From assembly GCA_902624655.1 (NCBI GenBank), contig CACNYJ010000001.1:62001-126000 (forward strand): a DNA stretch of 64,000 bases, written 5' to 3'. This document shows positions 45,020-54,090 of the stretch, piece by piece. The stretch's first letter is position 1. Every line of letters starts with the position of its first letter. The DNA comes from an uncultured Thiothrix sp. GTDB taxonomy: Bacteria; Pseudomonadota; Gammaproteobacteria; Poriferisulfidales; GCA-002705445. Position numbers and translations under genes: made by a program. The notes under the pieces were generated by a model, which worked only from the letters and a program-made list of their open reading frames with translations, was not told where the DNA came from and did no database searches.

Positions 45020-46591
45020 ATGAGTACGGTTGTAAAAGATACACATCATGATGAACATCCATCAGGGATAATGAGATGGCTAACAACCACAAATCACAAA
45101 GATATTGGATCATTATATCTTTGGTTTTCTCTAATAATGTTTTTTATTGGCGGTTTGATGGCTTTAGTTATAAGGTCCGAACTTTTCCAACCAGGCCTTC
45201 AGTTTGTAGACCCACAATTTTTCAATTCCATGACAACGATGCATGCTTTAGTCATGATATTTGGAGTGGTAATGCCAGCATTTACTGGATTAGCTAATTG
45301 GATGATACCAATAATGATAGGTGGGCCTGATATGGCTTTACCAAGAATGAACAATTATAGTTTTTGGATTATGCCTTTTGCATTCTCAATGTTGCTTTCA
45401 ACATTGTTTATGGACGGAGGAGCACCTGCTGGTGGATGGACGCTTTATCCTCCTCTCAGCCTTCAAACTGGTGATGCATTCCCCTTTTTGATATTTGCTA
45501 TTCATTTTATGGGACTATCTTCAATTATGGGCGCAATTAATATTGTTGCAACAATATTAAATATGAGGGCGCCTGGAATGACCTTAATGAAAATGCCTTT
45601 ATTTGTTTGGACATGGTTAATCACAGCATTCTTACTTATAGCAGTAATGCCAGTGCTCGCGGGTGGAGTTACAATGTTATTGACTGATAAATTTTTTGGA
45701 ACAAGTTTCTTCAATGCAGCTGGCGGTGGCGATCCTGTTATGTTCCAGCACATTTTCTGGTTTTTCGGTCATCCAGAGGTTTATATATTGATATTACCTT
45801 CATTTGGAGTTGTCTCTGCGATAATTCCTACTTTTGCAAGAAAGCCATTATTTGGATATAGCTCTATGGTTTATGCAACTGCATCCATTGCATTTTTATC
45901 ATTTATTGTTTGGGCACACCATATGTTTACAGTCGGAATGCCTCTTGCTGGGGAAGTATTCTTTATGCTTGCAACGATGTTAATAGCGGTACCAACTGGT
46001 GTAAAAGTTTTTAATTGGGTAACTACAATGTGGAGGGGTGCAATGACCTTTGAAACCCCGATGTTATTTGCAATTGGATTTATAGTTATGTTTACTATTG
46101 GTGGATTTTCTGGATTGATGCTAGCTATAACACCAGCAGATTTTCAGTACCATGATACTTATTTTGTGGTGGCTCACTTTCATTATGTTTTAGTACCAGG
46201 TTCCGTTTTTGCAATTATGGCTGCTGTGTATTTTTGGTTACCAAAGTGGACAGGAAATATGTACCCTGAAACCCTTGGTAAAGTTCATTTCTGGCTTTCG
46301 ACTTTTTTTGTGAACCTAACATTTTTCCCAATGCATTTTGTAGGACTAGCTGGTATGCCGAGAAGAATTCCTGATTATTCATTACAATTTGCAGACTATA
46401 ATATGATTGCAAGTATCGGTGCTTTTGGATTCGGATTTGCTCAACTTATTTTTGTATATTTGATATTTAAAACAATTAGAGGTGGGGAAAAGGCAACTGA
46501 CGAAGTATGGGAAGGCGCAGAAGGTTTAGAATGGACATTATCTTCACCTCCACCTTATCATTCGTTTAATACGCCTCCGGTTATAAAATAA
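45020..46591 (+). CDS. coxA: Cytochrome c oxidase subunit I
   Basis: 523 aa with about 12 transmembrane helices. Heme a and a3/CuB ligands are in TTMHALVM, GHPEVYILILPSFG (with the His-Tyr crosslink pair), WAHHMFTVG and AHFHYVLVPG. The E-x-x-H region FGHPEVY places it in the A-type oxidases. It reduces oxygen to water and pumps protons. Starts 12 bp after coxB with GGGAGA upstream. Together with proteorhodopsin, it is the second proton pump encoded here. Confidence 0.98.
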   Translation: MSTVVKDTHHDEHPSGIMRWLTTTNHKDIGSLYLWFSLIMFFIGGLMALVIRSELFQPGLQFVDPQFFNSMTTMHALVMIFGVVMPAFTGLANWMIPIMIGGPDMALPRMNNYSFWIMPFAFSMLLSTLFMDGGAPAGGWTLYPPLSLQTGDAFPFLIFAIHFMGLSSIMGAINIVATILNMRAPGMTLMKMPLFVWTWLITAFLLIAVMPVLAGGVTMLLTDKFFGTSFFNAAGGGDPVMFQHIFWFFGHPEVYILILPSFGVVSAIIPTFARKPLFGYSSMVYATASIAFLSFIVWAHHMFTVGMPLAGEVFFMLATMLIAVPTGVKVFNWVTTMWRGAMTFETPMLFAIGFIVMFTIGGFSGLMLAITPADFQYHDTYFVVAHFHYVLVPGSVFAIMAAVYFWLPKWTGNMYPETLGKVHFWLSTFFVNLTFFPMHFVGLAGMPRRIPDYSLQFADYNMIASIGAFGFGFAQLIFVYLIFKTIRGGEKATDEVWEGAEGLEWTLSSPPPYHSFNTPPVIK

Positions 46592-46616
46592 TTTTACTAT
46601 AGTTTAGGAGTGTTTT

Positions 46617-46715
46617 TTGGAAACGAGGCAAAAAGTTAAGATAACAACCATTTCATTAATAATTGTTGCTTTGACTATTTATTTTGGTTTCTACTTCTTA
46701 ATGTTAAATAGGTGA
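46617..46715 (+). CDS. 32-aa single-helix membrane peptide in the cox operon
   Basis: A TTG start (46617) with an excellent AGGAG site (46606-46610, 6-nt spacer) opens a 32-residue frame that begins with charged ETRQKVK and then forms one hydrophobic helix (about residues 9-30). The stop is 5 bp before the GTG of ctaG. Comparable tiny proteins between coxA and ctaG are known in proteobacteria as oxidase small assembly proteins. Codon use is like its neighbours. Too short for most ORF tracks. Confidence 0.7.
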   Translation: METRQKVKITTISLIIVALTIYFGFYFLMLNR

Positions 46716-46720
46716 TATAA

Positions 46721-47263
46721 GTGAAAGATAACAAATTAAATATGGGTACTGTAAAAAAATTAGTTTTTATTTGTGTTTTCATGTTTTTTTTCTCATTTGC
46801 ATTAATACCCTTGTACAATATTATCTGCGATGTTACCGGCTTAAATGGTAATACTTCAAATTTAAAAGAAAAAGCAAATACCTTCTCTGAAGTCGTTAGC
46901 TCGGAAAAATTAAATATTCAGTTCATTTCACACGAAGTTAATAAAAATAAACTTGAGTTTAAACCAAAAGAGTTTGAGATGATTATTTCACCTGGGAAAG
47001 TTTACAGTACAGTTTACGTTGCAACAAATAAATCTAAATCGAAAATTATTGGCCAAGCTATACCAAGTGTATCACCGAATGAAGCTGCTAAGTACCTAAA
47101 GAAACTTGAATGCTTTTGTTTCGAAGAGCAAACTTTTAAACCTGGAGAAGTAGTTGAACTACCTCTGTACTTTGCGATTGATGAAAAAATGCCTAAACGA
47201 ATAAAAACAATAACATTATCTTATTCTTTTTTTGAGGCTATAGAAGTTTCAAAGAAAAACTAA
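46721..47263 (+). CDS. ctaG: Cytochrome c oxidase assembly protein CtaG (Cox11)
   Basis: 180 aa from a GTG with AGGTG upstream. One N-terminal transmembrane helix (about 12-33) anchors a periplasmic domain; the copper-binding motif is C131-F-C133-F. VTGLNG and the late ALYDEKMPKR-like end are family features. It inserts copper into the CuB site of subunit I. Lies between coxA and coxC, the usual place. Confidence 0.95.
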   Translation: MKDNKLNMGTVKKLVFICVFMFFFSFALIPLYNIICDVTGLNGNTSNLKEKANTFSEVVSSEKLNIQFISHEVNKNKLEFKPKEFEMIISPGKVYSTVYVATNKSKSKIIGQAIPSVSPNEAAKYLKKLECFCFEEQTFKPGEVVELPLYFAIDEKMPKRIKTITLSYSFFEAIEVSKKN

Positions 47264-47278
47264 AAAGGGGATTAATAA

Positions 47279-48148
47279 ATGTCAGATTCAGGAAGCTATT
47301 ACGTACCCCACTCAAGCAAATGGCCTATAATCGCAACTATCGCAGTTTGCACTGCTTTGGTGGGAGGCTCCTCTTTATTAAATGGTAACCCAAGTGGGAA
47401 ATACGTTTTATTTGTTGGCTTAGCTCTCATAGTTTATATGATGGTTGGGTGGTTCAGTACCGTTATTGCAGAAAGTGAAGAAGGACTATACGACGCGCAA
47501 GTCGATACTTCTTTTCGCATGGGAATGATATGGTTTATTTTTTCTGAAGTAATGTTTTTTGCAGCATTTTTTGGTGCTCTTTTTTACGTAAGAACATATT
47601 CATTACCTTGGCTTGGTGGAGAAGGATCAGGACTAGCTACAAATACTTTCTTATGGCCGAATTATGAGGCTGTTTGGCCATTAGATGCAAATGGCCCGGG
47701 TAGAATTGGTGGAGAATTTCAAGTTATGGGGGCTTGGGGGTTACCGGCACTCAATACCGCAATTCTCTTAACTAGCGGGGTTACTCTAACGTGGGCCCAT
47801 CATGCGCTGAAGGATATGAAAAGATACCAACTTATAATTGGTTTGGGCCTAACTGTAGCCTTGGGAGTAATTTTTATGTACTTTCAAGCACTGGAATACG
47901 GGCACGCCTTTAACGATCTAAATTTAAATATGGGAAGTGGTATTTATGGATCAACCTTCTTTATGCTTACCGGCTTTCATGGCTTTCATGTAACAATTGG
48001 CACAATAATGCTAATAGTTATTTTAGCTAGATGTATTTACGGCCATTTCAATCCAAAAAATCACTTTGCTTTTGAGGCAGTAGCTTGGTATTGGCATTTT
48101 GTAGACGTTGTTTGGTTAGGGTTGTTTGTCTTTGTATATTGGATTTGA
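47279..48148 (+). CDS. coxC: Cytochrome c oxidase subunit III
   Basis: 289 aa with seven transmembrane helices. MGMIWFIFSEVMFFAAFFGALFYVR (about 77-101) and the C-terminal EAVAWYWHFVDVVWLGLFVFVY are diagnostic. It stabilises the oxidase core and helps proton uptake. The stop abuts the DUF2909 gene on the opposite strand. Confidence 0.97.
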   Translation: MSDSGSYYVPHSSKWPIIATIAVCTALVGGSSLLNGNPSGKYVLFVGLALIVYMMVGWFSTVIAESEEGLYDAQVDTSFRMGMIWFIFSEVMFFAAFFGALFYVRTYSLPWLGGEGSGLATNTFLWPNYEAVWPLDANGPGRIGGEFQVMGAWGLPALNTAILLTSGVTLTWAHHALKDMKRYQLIIGLGLTVALGVIFMYFQALEYGHAFNDLNLNMGSGIYGSTFFMLTGFHGFHVTIGTIMLIVILARCIYGHFNPKNHFAFEAVAWYWHFVDVVWLGLFVFVYWI

Positions 48149-48355
48149 TTACTGACCTATTCCATGTGGTTGTATGTAACCATTTGTATACATATAGATA
48201 AGTATTATGAATAGCACAACTGATAAACCAATTCTAACTTTCAGTGCATTTACAACTCTTTTTTTGTTACCCTTGTCCTTAACTAAGAAAAATAATGAGC
48301 TAAATAGACTTATTATTATTAGCGTAAACAGAACAATGAATATTATTTTAAACAT
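48149..48355 (-). CDS. Twin transmembrane protein (DUF2909)
   Basis: 68 aa with two transmembrane helices (about 3-24, 43-61) joined by a basic loop (KDKGNKKR). Matches DUF2909, small proteins encoded on the opposite strand beside cox genes in many proteobacteria. The gene ends next to the coxC stop and its start is 12 bp from the divergent SURF1 gene. Function not established. Confidence 0.8.
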   Translation of the reverse strand: MFKIIFIVLFTLIIISLFSSLFFLVKDKGNKKRVVNALKVRIGLSVVLFIILIYMYTNGYIQPHGIGQ

Positions 48356-48367
48356 AGAAAAATTTAA

Positions 48368-49096
48368 ATGAAATTAAAGTTACTTTCTATCATCATTTTT
48401 GTATTATGTATATCCTTATTTTTATCTTTAGGCTTTTGGCAATTAGATAGAGCAGAAGAAAAGGATGATATCGTAAATCTTTATCAATCCAGACAGCAAA
48501 CTGATACCGAAAACTTACTTATTATATTAAATAAAGATATATCAGAACTTTTTTACAGAAATTATCGTCTAAAAGGGAATTATATAAATAAAGTATTTTT
48601 AATAGACAATAAAATCAAAAATAAAATACCTGGTTTCAATGTTATTTCACCCTTCAAGCTAATATCGAGCGGAGAAGTAATCCTTATCGATAGGGGTTGG
48701 ATTCCTATGAAAGGAACAAGGCAAGATATACCTAAAAATTTTAAATTCTTGAACGACGAAAGTATCACAAAAGATGTACAAGAAATTGAAGGGTATATTT
48801 ACCCAAGAGAGAAGAGTTATACTATTGGTGAAATATTTATAGATGATAGCTGGCCAAGACTCATTCAAGCGGTGAACTTTGACAAAATAGCGGAAAGTTT
48901 AGATTTAGAAAATGTGATTATTAATGGTGTAATTTTTAGATTGGGCCAGAATAACAATTTTGGTTTTGATAGAGAGTGGACAATTATTCATATGAGTAGC
49001 AGTAAACACCTAGGATATGCCTTCCAGTGGTTCAGTATGGCAGCTGCACTTATAATTTTAATTTTTATATACTATGTGAGAAAAAAAGATGGATAA
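48368..49096 (+). CDS. SURF1-family oxidase assembly protein
   Basis: 242 aa with one transmembrane helix at each end (about 3-23 and 215-236). GFWQLDRAEEK (about 22-32) is the SURF1 start motif and VLIDRGWIPMKGTRQ the central one; HMSSSKHLGYAFQWFSMA is the end pattern. It helps insert heme a into the oxidase. It overlaps the SCO-like gene by 8 bp. Confidence 0.93.
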   Translation: MKLKLLSIIIFVLCISLFLSLGFWQLDRAEEKDDIVNLYQSRQQTDTENLLIILNKDISELFYRNYRLKGNYINKVFLIDNKIKNKIPGFNVISPFKLISSGEVILIDRGWIPMKGTRQDIPKNFKFLNDESITKDVQEIEGYIYPREKSYTIGEIFIDDSWPRLIQAVNFDKIAESLDLENVIINGVIFRLGQNNNFGFDREWTIIHMSSSKHLGYAFQWFSMAAALIILIFIYYVRKKDG

Positions 49097-49661
49097 TAAA
49101 ACAGATTATTTTTCTTTAATTAAAACTAGACTTTATCTCGTTTTAATTGTTTTTTCTTTTTTAGGACCCCTTCTTCTGGCAACCATTATGTATAAATATA
49201 GTGATGTTGTTCCAGTTGCACCACCAAAATCAAACGGTAATTTAATTGATCCTGTTATTAAAATAAATGCTGAAACTGATTTCGATAATATTTTAGATAG
49301 AAAAAAGTGGACTTTTATGTATGTTTACGAAAACGAGACATGCGACTTACTTTGTGAGGCAACATTATACGTTATGCAACAAGTAAGAGAATCATTAGGT
49401 AGAGAGAGATCAAGAGTATCGAATATAATCGTTATTAGTAAAATTTTTGAAAATGAGCAAAATGAAAAAATTATAAAAAAATATGACAAGATTAGATTTA
49501 TTAAAGTAATAAATAACGATTTTTTTAAAAACTTAGAAAAAAATCACCTTTATATTATTGACCCTCTAGGGAATATTTTCATATTTTACGATAAAGACTT
49601 TAGCGCAGAAGGATTAAAAAAAGACATTAAGAAAATTTTAAAAGTTTCTAGAATAGGATAG
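49089..49661 (+). CDS. SCO1/thioredoxin-like protein, probable copper chaperone
   Basis: 190 aa. One N-terminal transmembrane helix (about 15-35) anchors a periplasmic thioredoxin-like domain with a C85-DLL-C89 motif, the CxxxC spacing of SCO copper proteins. A histidine in EKNHLYIIDPLGN (about 155) could be the third copper ligand. The similarity to SCO1 is distant, so this is by motif and position: it lies between SURF1 and heme A synthase. A role in delivering copper to CuA is inferred. Confidence 0.7.
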   Translation: MDNKTDYFSLIKTRLYLVLIVFSFLGPLLLATIMYKYSDVVPVAPPKSNGNLIDPVIKINAETDFDNILDRKKWTFMYVYENETCDLLCEATLYVMQQVRESLGRERSRVSNIIVISKIFENEQNEKIIKKYDKIRFIKVINNDFFKNLEKNHLYIIDPLGNIFIFYDKDFSAEGLKKDIKKILKVSRIG

Positions 49662-49669
49662 GGCTTATT

Positions 49670-50698
49670 ATGACAAAACTTAACTATTATTTATTATTCG
49701 TCATTTCTATTACATTTACTGTAATCACTTTAGGCGCATATGTTAGGCTTTCTCATGCGGGTCTAGGATGTCCAGATTGGCCAGGTTGTTACGGTTTCCT
49801 TGTTGGGGTTCCAGATAATGCTGTAGAGATTGCAAGCGCAGAAAGTGCCTTTGAGGGATCAATTGTTGATATAGCAAAAGCATGGAAAGAAATGGTCCAT
49901 CGATACTTAGCAGGATTCCTTGGAATTTTTATCTTTATCATTTCTTTTATATTTTATAGAAACAATGCAAGTAGACTTTTTGGAATATCTCTTTTCGTGT
50001 CTGTCTTAGTAATTTTTCAAGCCGCCTTGGGAATGTTTACAGTAACATTACAATTACAGCCCTTAATAGTAATGCTTCATCTCGTTGGTGGCTTAACAAT
50101 TATTGCATTACTATGGTTGATTTTTTTAAGATACAACAAATCGTCATATTTTGGAGAGATTACTAACAATAACCTAAACATTTCAATAGCAAAAATTAAA
50201 AGGCTTCAGTTTTTTGCTTTTGCAACTTTGATAGTTTTGATTATGCAAATTATGCTTGGAGGTTGGACTAGTACAAATTATGCCGCTCTTGCATGTGCTG
50301 ACTTTCCTCGATGTAATAATTCATGGTGGCCACAAATGGATTTTTATAATGCATTTATAGTTGAACTAGCAACGGATTTAAATTACGAATTTGGAAGACT
50401 TGATACCCCAGCTAGAGTTGCAATACATTTTACTCATAGAGCTTGGGCAATATTTGCGACAATTATGGTTTTACTTTTATCAATATTTTCTTATTTTACG
50501 ATTAATTCTATACATCAGAAAATTTTGTCTCTCTTATTAGTATTATTTTTAGGCACTCAGGTTCTATTGGGAGTATTAAATATAAAACTAGGATTACCAA
50601 TATTAGTCGCCGTTGCTCATAATGGAAATGCTGCTCTTCTATTAATGTGTTTAGTAACACAATTATTTTTCATTAAGGGCATAAGAAATAATACATAA
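49670..50698 (+). CDS. ctaA: Heme A synthase
   Basis: 342 aa with about eight transmembrane helices. Conserved cysteine and histidine pairs: LGCPDWPGCYG near the start, EMVHRYLAG, LQLQPLIVMLHLVGG, and ACADFPRCN in the second half, with HFTHRAWAI late. It oxidises heme O to heme A. ctaB follows after 5 bp, and together they supply the heme of the aa3 oxidase. Confidence 0.95.
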   Translation: MTKLNYYLLFVISITFTVITLGAYVRLSHAGLGCPDWPGCYGFLVGVPDNAVEIASAESAFEGSIVDIAKAWKEMVHRYLAGFLGIFIFIISFIFYRNNASRLFGISLFVSVLVIFQAALGMFTVTLQLQPLIVMLHLVGGLTIIALLWLIFLRYNKSSYFGEITNNNLNISIAKIKRLQFFAFATLIVLIMQIMLGGWTSTNYAALACADFPRCNNSWWPQMDFYNAFIVELATDLNYEFGRLDTPARVAIHFTHRAWAIFATIMVLLLSIFSYFTINSIHQKILSLLLVLFLGTQVLLGVLNIKLGLPILVAVAHNGNAALLLMCLVTQLFFIKGIRNNT

Positions 50699-50703
50699 TT
50701 AAA

Positions 50704-51588
50704 ATGTTTGAAATGAATAACTTTAAAGCATATGTAGAATCTTCAAAACCAAAGGTTGTTGCTTTAATGATATTTACATCATTTATTGGAATGCTTCTAG
50801 CAAACCCCCTGGCGTTAAATTTTGAAGTACTTATAATTGGGAACCTTGGCATTGCTTTAATGTCATTATCTGCTGGATCAATAAATCAGTTACTAGATCA
50901 AAAAATAGACAGCATAATGCTTAGAACTAAGAGAAGACCGCTTGTCATGGGTGTTCTTGCGCCAAAAAACGTTGTAATTTATGCTTTTATACTTGCCTTA
51001 ACAGGATTTCTACTTCTATATTTTTTTATAAATACCTTAACAGCTTGGTTAACTTTTGCCTCATTAATTGGATATGCGTTTATTTATACTTTGTATTTAA
51101 AGAGAAGAACCCCACAAAACATTGTTATTGGCGGTGCTGCAGGAGCTACACCACCACTGTTGGGCTGGACCGCAATGACTGGCCAAGTTGATTCAATAGC
51201 AATTATTTTGTTCCTTATAATATTTTTTTGGACTCCGCCACACTTTTGGGCATTAGCACTTTATAGAAAAGAAGAATATTTTGCTGCTAAGATTCCAATG
51301 TTACCAGTTACACATGGAGAACAATATACAAGAGTACATATAACTCTTTATACTTTTATGCTCACAATTGTAAGCTTTATGCCATTTATTATTAAGTTTT
51401 CAAGCTATTTTTATTTAGCGGGAGCTTTACTTTTAAATTTATTTTTTTTGTATTACGTTTTAAAAATGCAATATTCTAAAAATAATTATTTATCAAATAA
51501 AATATTTGATTATTCTATTATTTATCTTTCAGCATTATTTGGATTTCTATTGGCAGATAGATATTTAGTTTTGTTATATAATTTTTAA
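50704..51588 (+). CDS. ctaB: Protoheme IX farnesyltransferase (heme O synthase)
   Basis: 294 aa polytopic membrane protein of the UbiA family. The prenyl-diphosphate site is NQLLDQKIDSIMLRTKRRP (about 60-78), and YTLYLKRRTPQNIVIGGAAGA (about 118-138) is the second motif. It joins farnesyl diphosphate to heme B, giving heme O for CtaA. Last gene of the cox module; its end overlaps rpoH on the other strand by 4 bp. Confidence 0.96.
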   Translation: MFEMNNFKAYVESSKPKVVALMIFTSFIGMLLANPLALNFEVLIIGNLGIALMSLSAGSINQLLDQKIDSIMLRTKRRPLVMGVLAPKNVVIYAFILALTGFLLLYFFINTLTAWLTFASLIGYAFIYTLYLKRRTPQNIVIGGAAGATPPLLGWTAMTGQVDSIAIILFLIIFFWTPPHFWALALYRKEEYFAAKIPMLPVTHGEQYTRVHITLYTFMLTIVSFMPFIIKFSSYFYLAGALLLNLFFLYYVLKMQYSKNNYLSNKIFDYSIIYLSALFGFLLADRYLVLLYNF

Positions 51589-52424
51589 AGATTTTCTTTA
51601 AGCTTAGACATAGACTCAGCTTCAATCTGCCTTACTCTCTCTCTAGAGATTCCATATTTCTTTGACAAATCTTCAAGCGTTAACTTTTTTTCAGATAGCC
51701 ACCTACTTTCAAGAATATCTCTACTTCTATTATCAAGGTTTCCTAAAACACTGTATAGCTTTTGATTTATATTATTTTTTTCTTCGTATTCCAAAACTTC
51801 GTCAGGTTTCATTTCGTTACTTTCAAGATAAACTTGTGGTGAAGTTTGTTCTTCATTATCTGTTTCATCTATTGCTAGATCAAAGTTAAGCATTCTCTTT
51901 TCCATCTCCATAACATCCTTTACTGGAACTTTTAGGTCACTTGCAATAGATCGGGCTTCTTCGTTTGTTAGAGAGGATAATGAATTCTTTTTAGATCTTA
52001 AATTAAAAAATAGCTTCCTCTGGGTTTTTGTAGTCGCTACTTTGACTATTTTCCAATTTTTCAAAACAAACTCATGGATTTCTGACTTTATCCAATAGAC
52101 TGCAAAAGTTATAAGTTTTAAATTTTTTTCTGGATTATATTTTTTAACTGCTTTCATTAAACCAATATTTCCCTCTTGAATTAGATCATTTAAATTTAAT
52201 CCGTATCCAGAGTAACTTTTTGCAATATATACGACATACCTTAAGTTATGCATGATTAACTTCTTTGCAGATTCTAAGTCATTAGAATTTTGGAGTTTAT
52301 ATCCTAAACTAACTTCTTCTTCTGTTGATAAAACTGGTATAGCCATTACATGACTAATGTATGTATCGATACTACCCGTACAAGAAGGTAGCGAAGTATG
52401 TTTATAATCAATTTGTTTAGTCAT
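51585..52424 (-). CDS. rpoH: RNA polymerase sigma-32 factor (heat shock)
   Basis: 279 aa from the ATG giving MTKQIDYKH; a longer in-frame start at 52463 lacks support. Region 2 is LIMHNLRYVVYIAKSYSGYGLNLNDLIQEGNIGLMKAV (residues about 54-91). The RpoH box QRKLFFNLR (about 128-136) is diagnostic. Region 4 ends in YGISRERVRQIEAESMSKLK. It directs transcription of chaperone and protease genes. 5' untranslated RNA that could act as a thermosensor was not clearly seen. Confidence 0.96.
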   Translation of the reverse strand: MTKQIDYKHTSLPSCTGSIDTYISHVMAIPVLSTEEEVSLGYKLQNSNDLESAKKLIMHNLRYVVYIAKSYSGYGLNLNDLIQEGNIGLMKAVKKYNPEKNLKLITFAVYWIKSEIHEFVLKNWKIVKVATTKTQRKLFFNLRSKKNSLSSLTNEEARSIASDLKVPVKDVMEMEKRMLNFDLAIDETDNEEQTSPQVYLESNEMKPDEVLEYEEKNNINQKLYSVLGNLDNRSRDILESRWLSEKKLTLEDLSKKYGISRERVRQIEAESMSKLKENL

Positions 52425-52737
52425 CAGATCCAATACCAATAAGTAAAATTTCTTAGCACTCATTATACAAGAGTGCTAATTATAAGCAATCCCATCTAAA
52501 AAATTGTTTAAAAACAATTATTTATATATAATTGAATCATTATACAATGTTTTTAACGCTGGTCAAAAAAACATTTTTTATATTTTCGATAGCTAAGGGT
52601 TAATTAAGATATTAAATTAATATGCTAGATGACAACCAAAAAATTTTCGGGACGGTAAAAAGTGTATACCTTATTAAAAAAACCTTTTATGCTATTATAA
52701 AATTATAATTACTAATAAGAAATTTATAGGAAGTATT

Positions 52738-54090
52738 TTGAATCGTTTTTTAAGAAAAAACATTACTAATTTTTTAGTCGGCGTAAATGTTTTCATATTA
52801 TTAACTTTATTTCTAACGCCGAATTCGAGGGCTGACGTTATGGAAAAAACATTAGATAATGGGCTCAATGTAATTTTAAAAAAAGATACGAGAGCCCCGG
52901 TTGTTACAAGCCATATTTGGTATAAGATTGGCTCTGCAGATGAGATCAGTGGTAAAACGGGTTTATCACATGCTCTTGAACACATGATGTTTAAAGGAAC
53001 CAAGAAGTATCCCGGAGGAGTTTTTTCACAGGCCATCTCAAAACTTGGTGGTAAAGAGAATGCTTTCACAAGTAAAGATTACACAGCATACTATCAAACT
53101 TTACCCTCCCAATATTTAGAAGAAGCACTTAAGTTTGAATCAGACAGGATGAATAACCTTGTTATCAGCAAAAGTGATTTTTTGAAAGAAATTGAGGTCA
53201 TAAAAGAAGAGAGGAGATTAAGAACTGATGATCAGCCTGAAGGCATTGCATACGAGCAGTTGTATGCAAGTGCTTACAATAATAGTTCATACCATGACCC
53301 GATTATCGGCTGGATGGAAGACTTAAATAGTATGACTGAAATAGACATATCAAATTGGTATAAAAATTGGTACGCCCCAAATAATGCGACTGTAGTTATT
53401 GTAGGCGATATTAATTTTGAAAAAACAATGGACCTTATAAAAAAGTATTATGGCTCAAAAGAAAAAGTTAAAATTAAAAACAGAATTATTAGAGACGAAC
53501 CACCGCAATTTGGTGAAAAAGAAATATCAATTCAAATTAAAGGAAAACCATCGTATATTATTATGGGATACAAAGTACCAAGTTTAAATACAAAAGATGT
53601 TGATCCTTTGGATTGCTATGCATTGTCCGTGCTTTCGGGTATTTTGAGTAGCGGGCAAAACTCTAGATTACAGAAAATATTAGTCAGGGAAAAGAAAGTT
53701 GCTAGTTATGCTGACTCCGGTTATTCAATGTTTTCAAGAAATGATCCATTGTTTTTAATTGATATAAATCCAATCGTTGGAGAAAAAATAGATAAAATTC
53801 AAAGTGAGCTCCAAAAAATCATAGATGATTTGAAGAAAAATCTTGTAAAAAAGAGCGAGCTAGATAGGATTAAAGCCCAAGTTCTTGCCTCGGAGGTTTA
53901 CCAAAGAGATTCAATTGATTATCAAGCGAGAATTTTAGGTATGATAAAAACTTCAATCGGTGATATTAGTCTTATAGAAAAATATACTGAAAATATTAAT
54001 AAGGTTACAGCATCACAGGTAAGGGAAGTAGCTAAAAAGTATTTAGTATTTAAATCAAAAACAATAGTTACTGTAAATGATGAAAAGTAG
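52738..54090 (+). CDS. M16 family zinc metalloprotease, catalytic subunit
   Basis: 450 aa from a TTG with AGGAAG at 52728-52733. A signal peptide (about 1-32) indicates export. The inverted zinc motif is H78-AL-E81-H82, with the distal glutamate in EVIKEERR (about 158-163). It overlaps the second M16 gene by 14 bp. The pair forms the usual heterodimer of PqqL/pitrilysin-type peptidases acting in the periplasm; the substrate is unknown. Confidence 0.93.
   Translation: MNRFLRKNITNFLVGVNVFILLTLFLTPNSRADVMEKTLDNGLNVILKKDTRAPVVTSHIWYKIGSADEISGKTGLSHALEHMMFKGTKKYPGGVFSQAISKLGGKENAFTSKDYTAYYQTLPSQYLEEALKFESDRMNNLVISKSDFLKEIEVIKEERRLRTDDQPEGIAYEQLYASAYNNSSYHDPIIGWMEDLNSMTEIDISNWYKNWYAPNNATVVIVGDINFEKTMDLIKKYYGSKEKVKIKNRIIRDEPPQFGEKEISIQIKGKPSYIIMGYKVPSLNTKDVDPLDCYALSVLSGILSSGQNSRLQKILVREKKVASYADSGYSMFSRNDPLFLIDINPIVGEKIDKIQSELQKIIDDLKKNLVKKSELDRIKAQVLASEVYQRDSIDYQARILGMIKTSIGDISLIEKYTENINKVTASQVREVAKKYLVFKSKTIVTVNDEK

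Noticed and set aside
52502-52519. 8-bp palindrome AATTGTTT/AAACAATT upstream of rpoH
   Set aside because: Consists only of A/T-rich words common by chance here; no T-run, no known operator.
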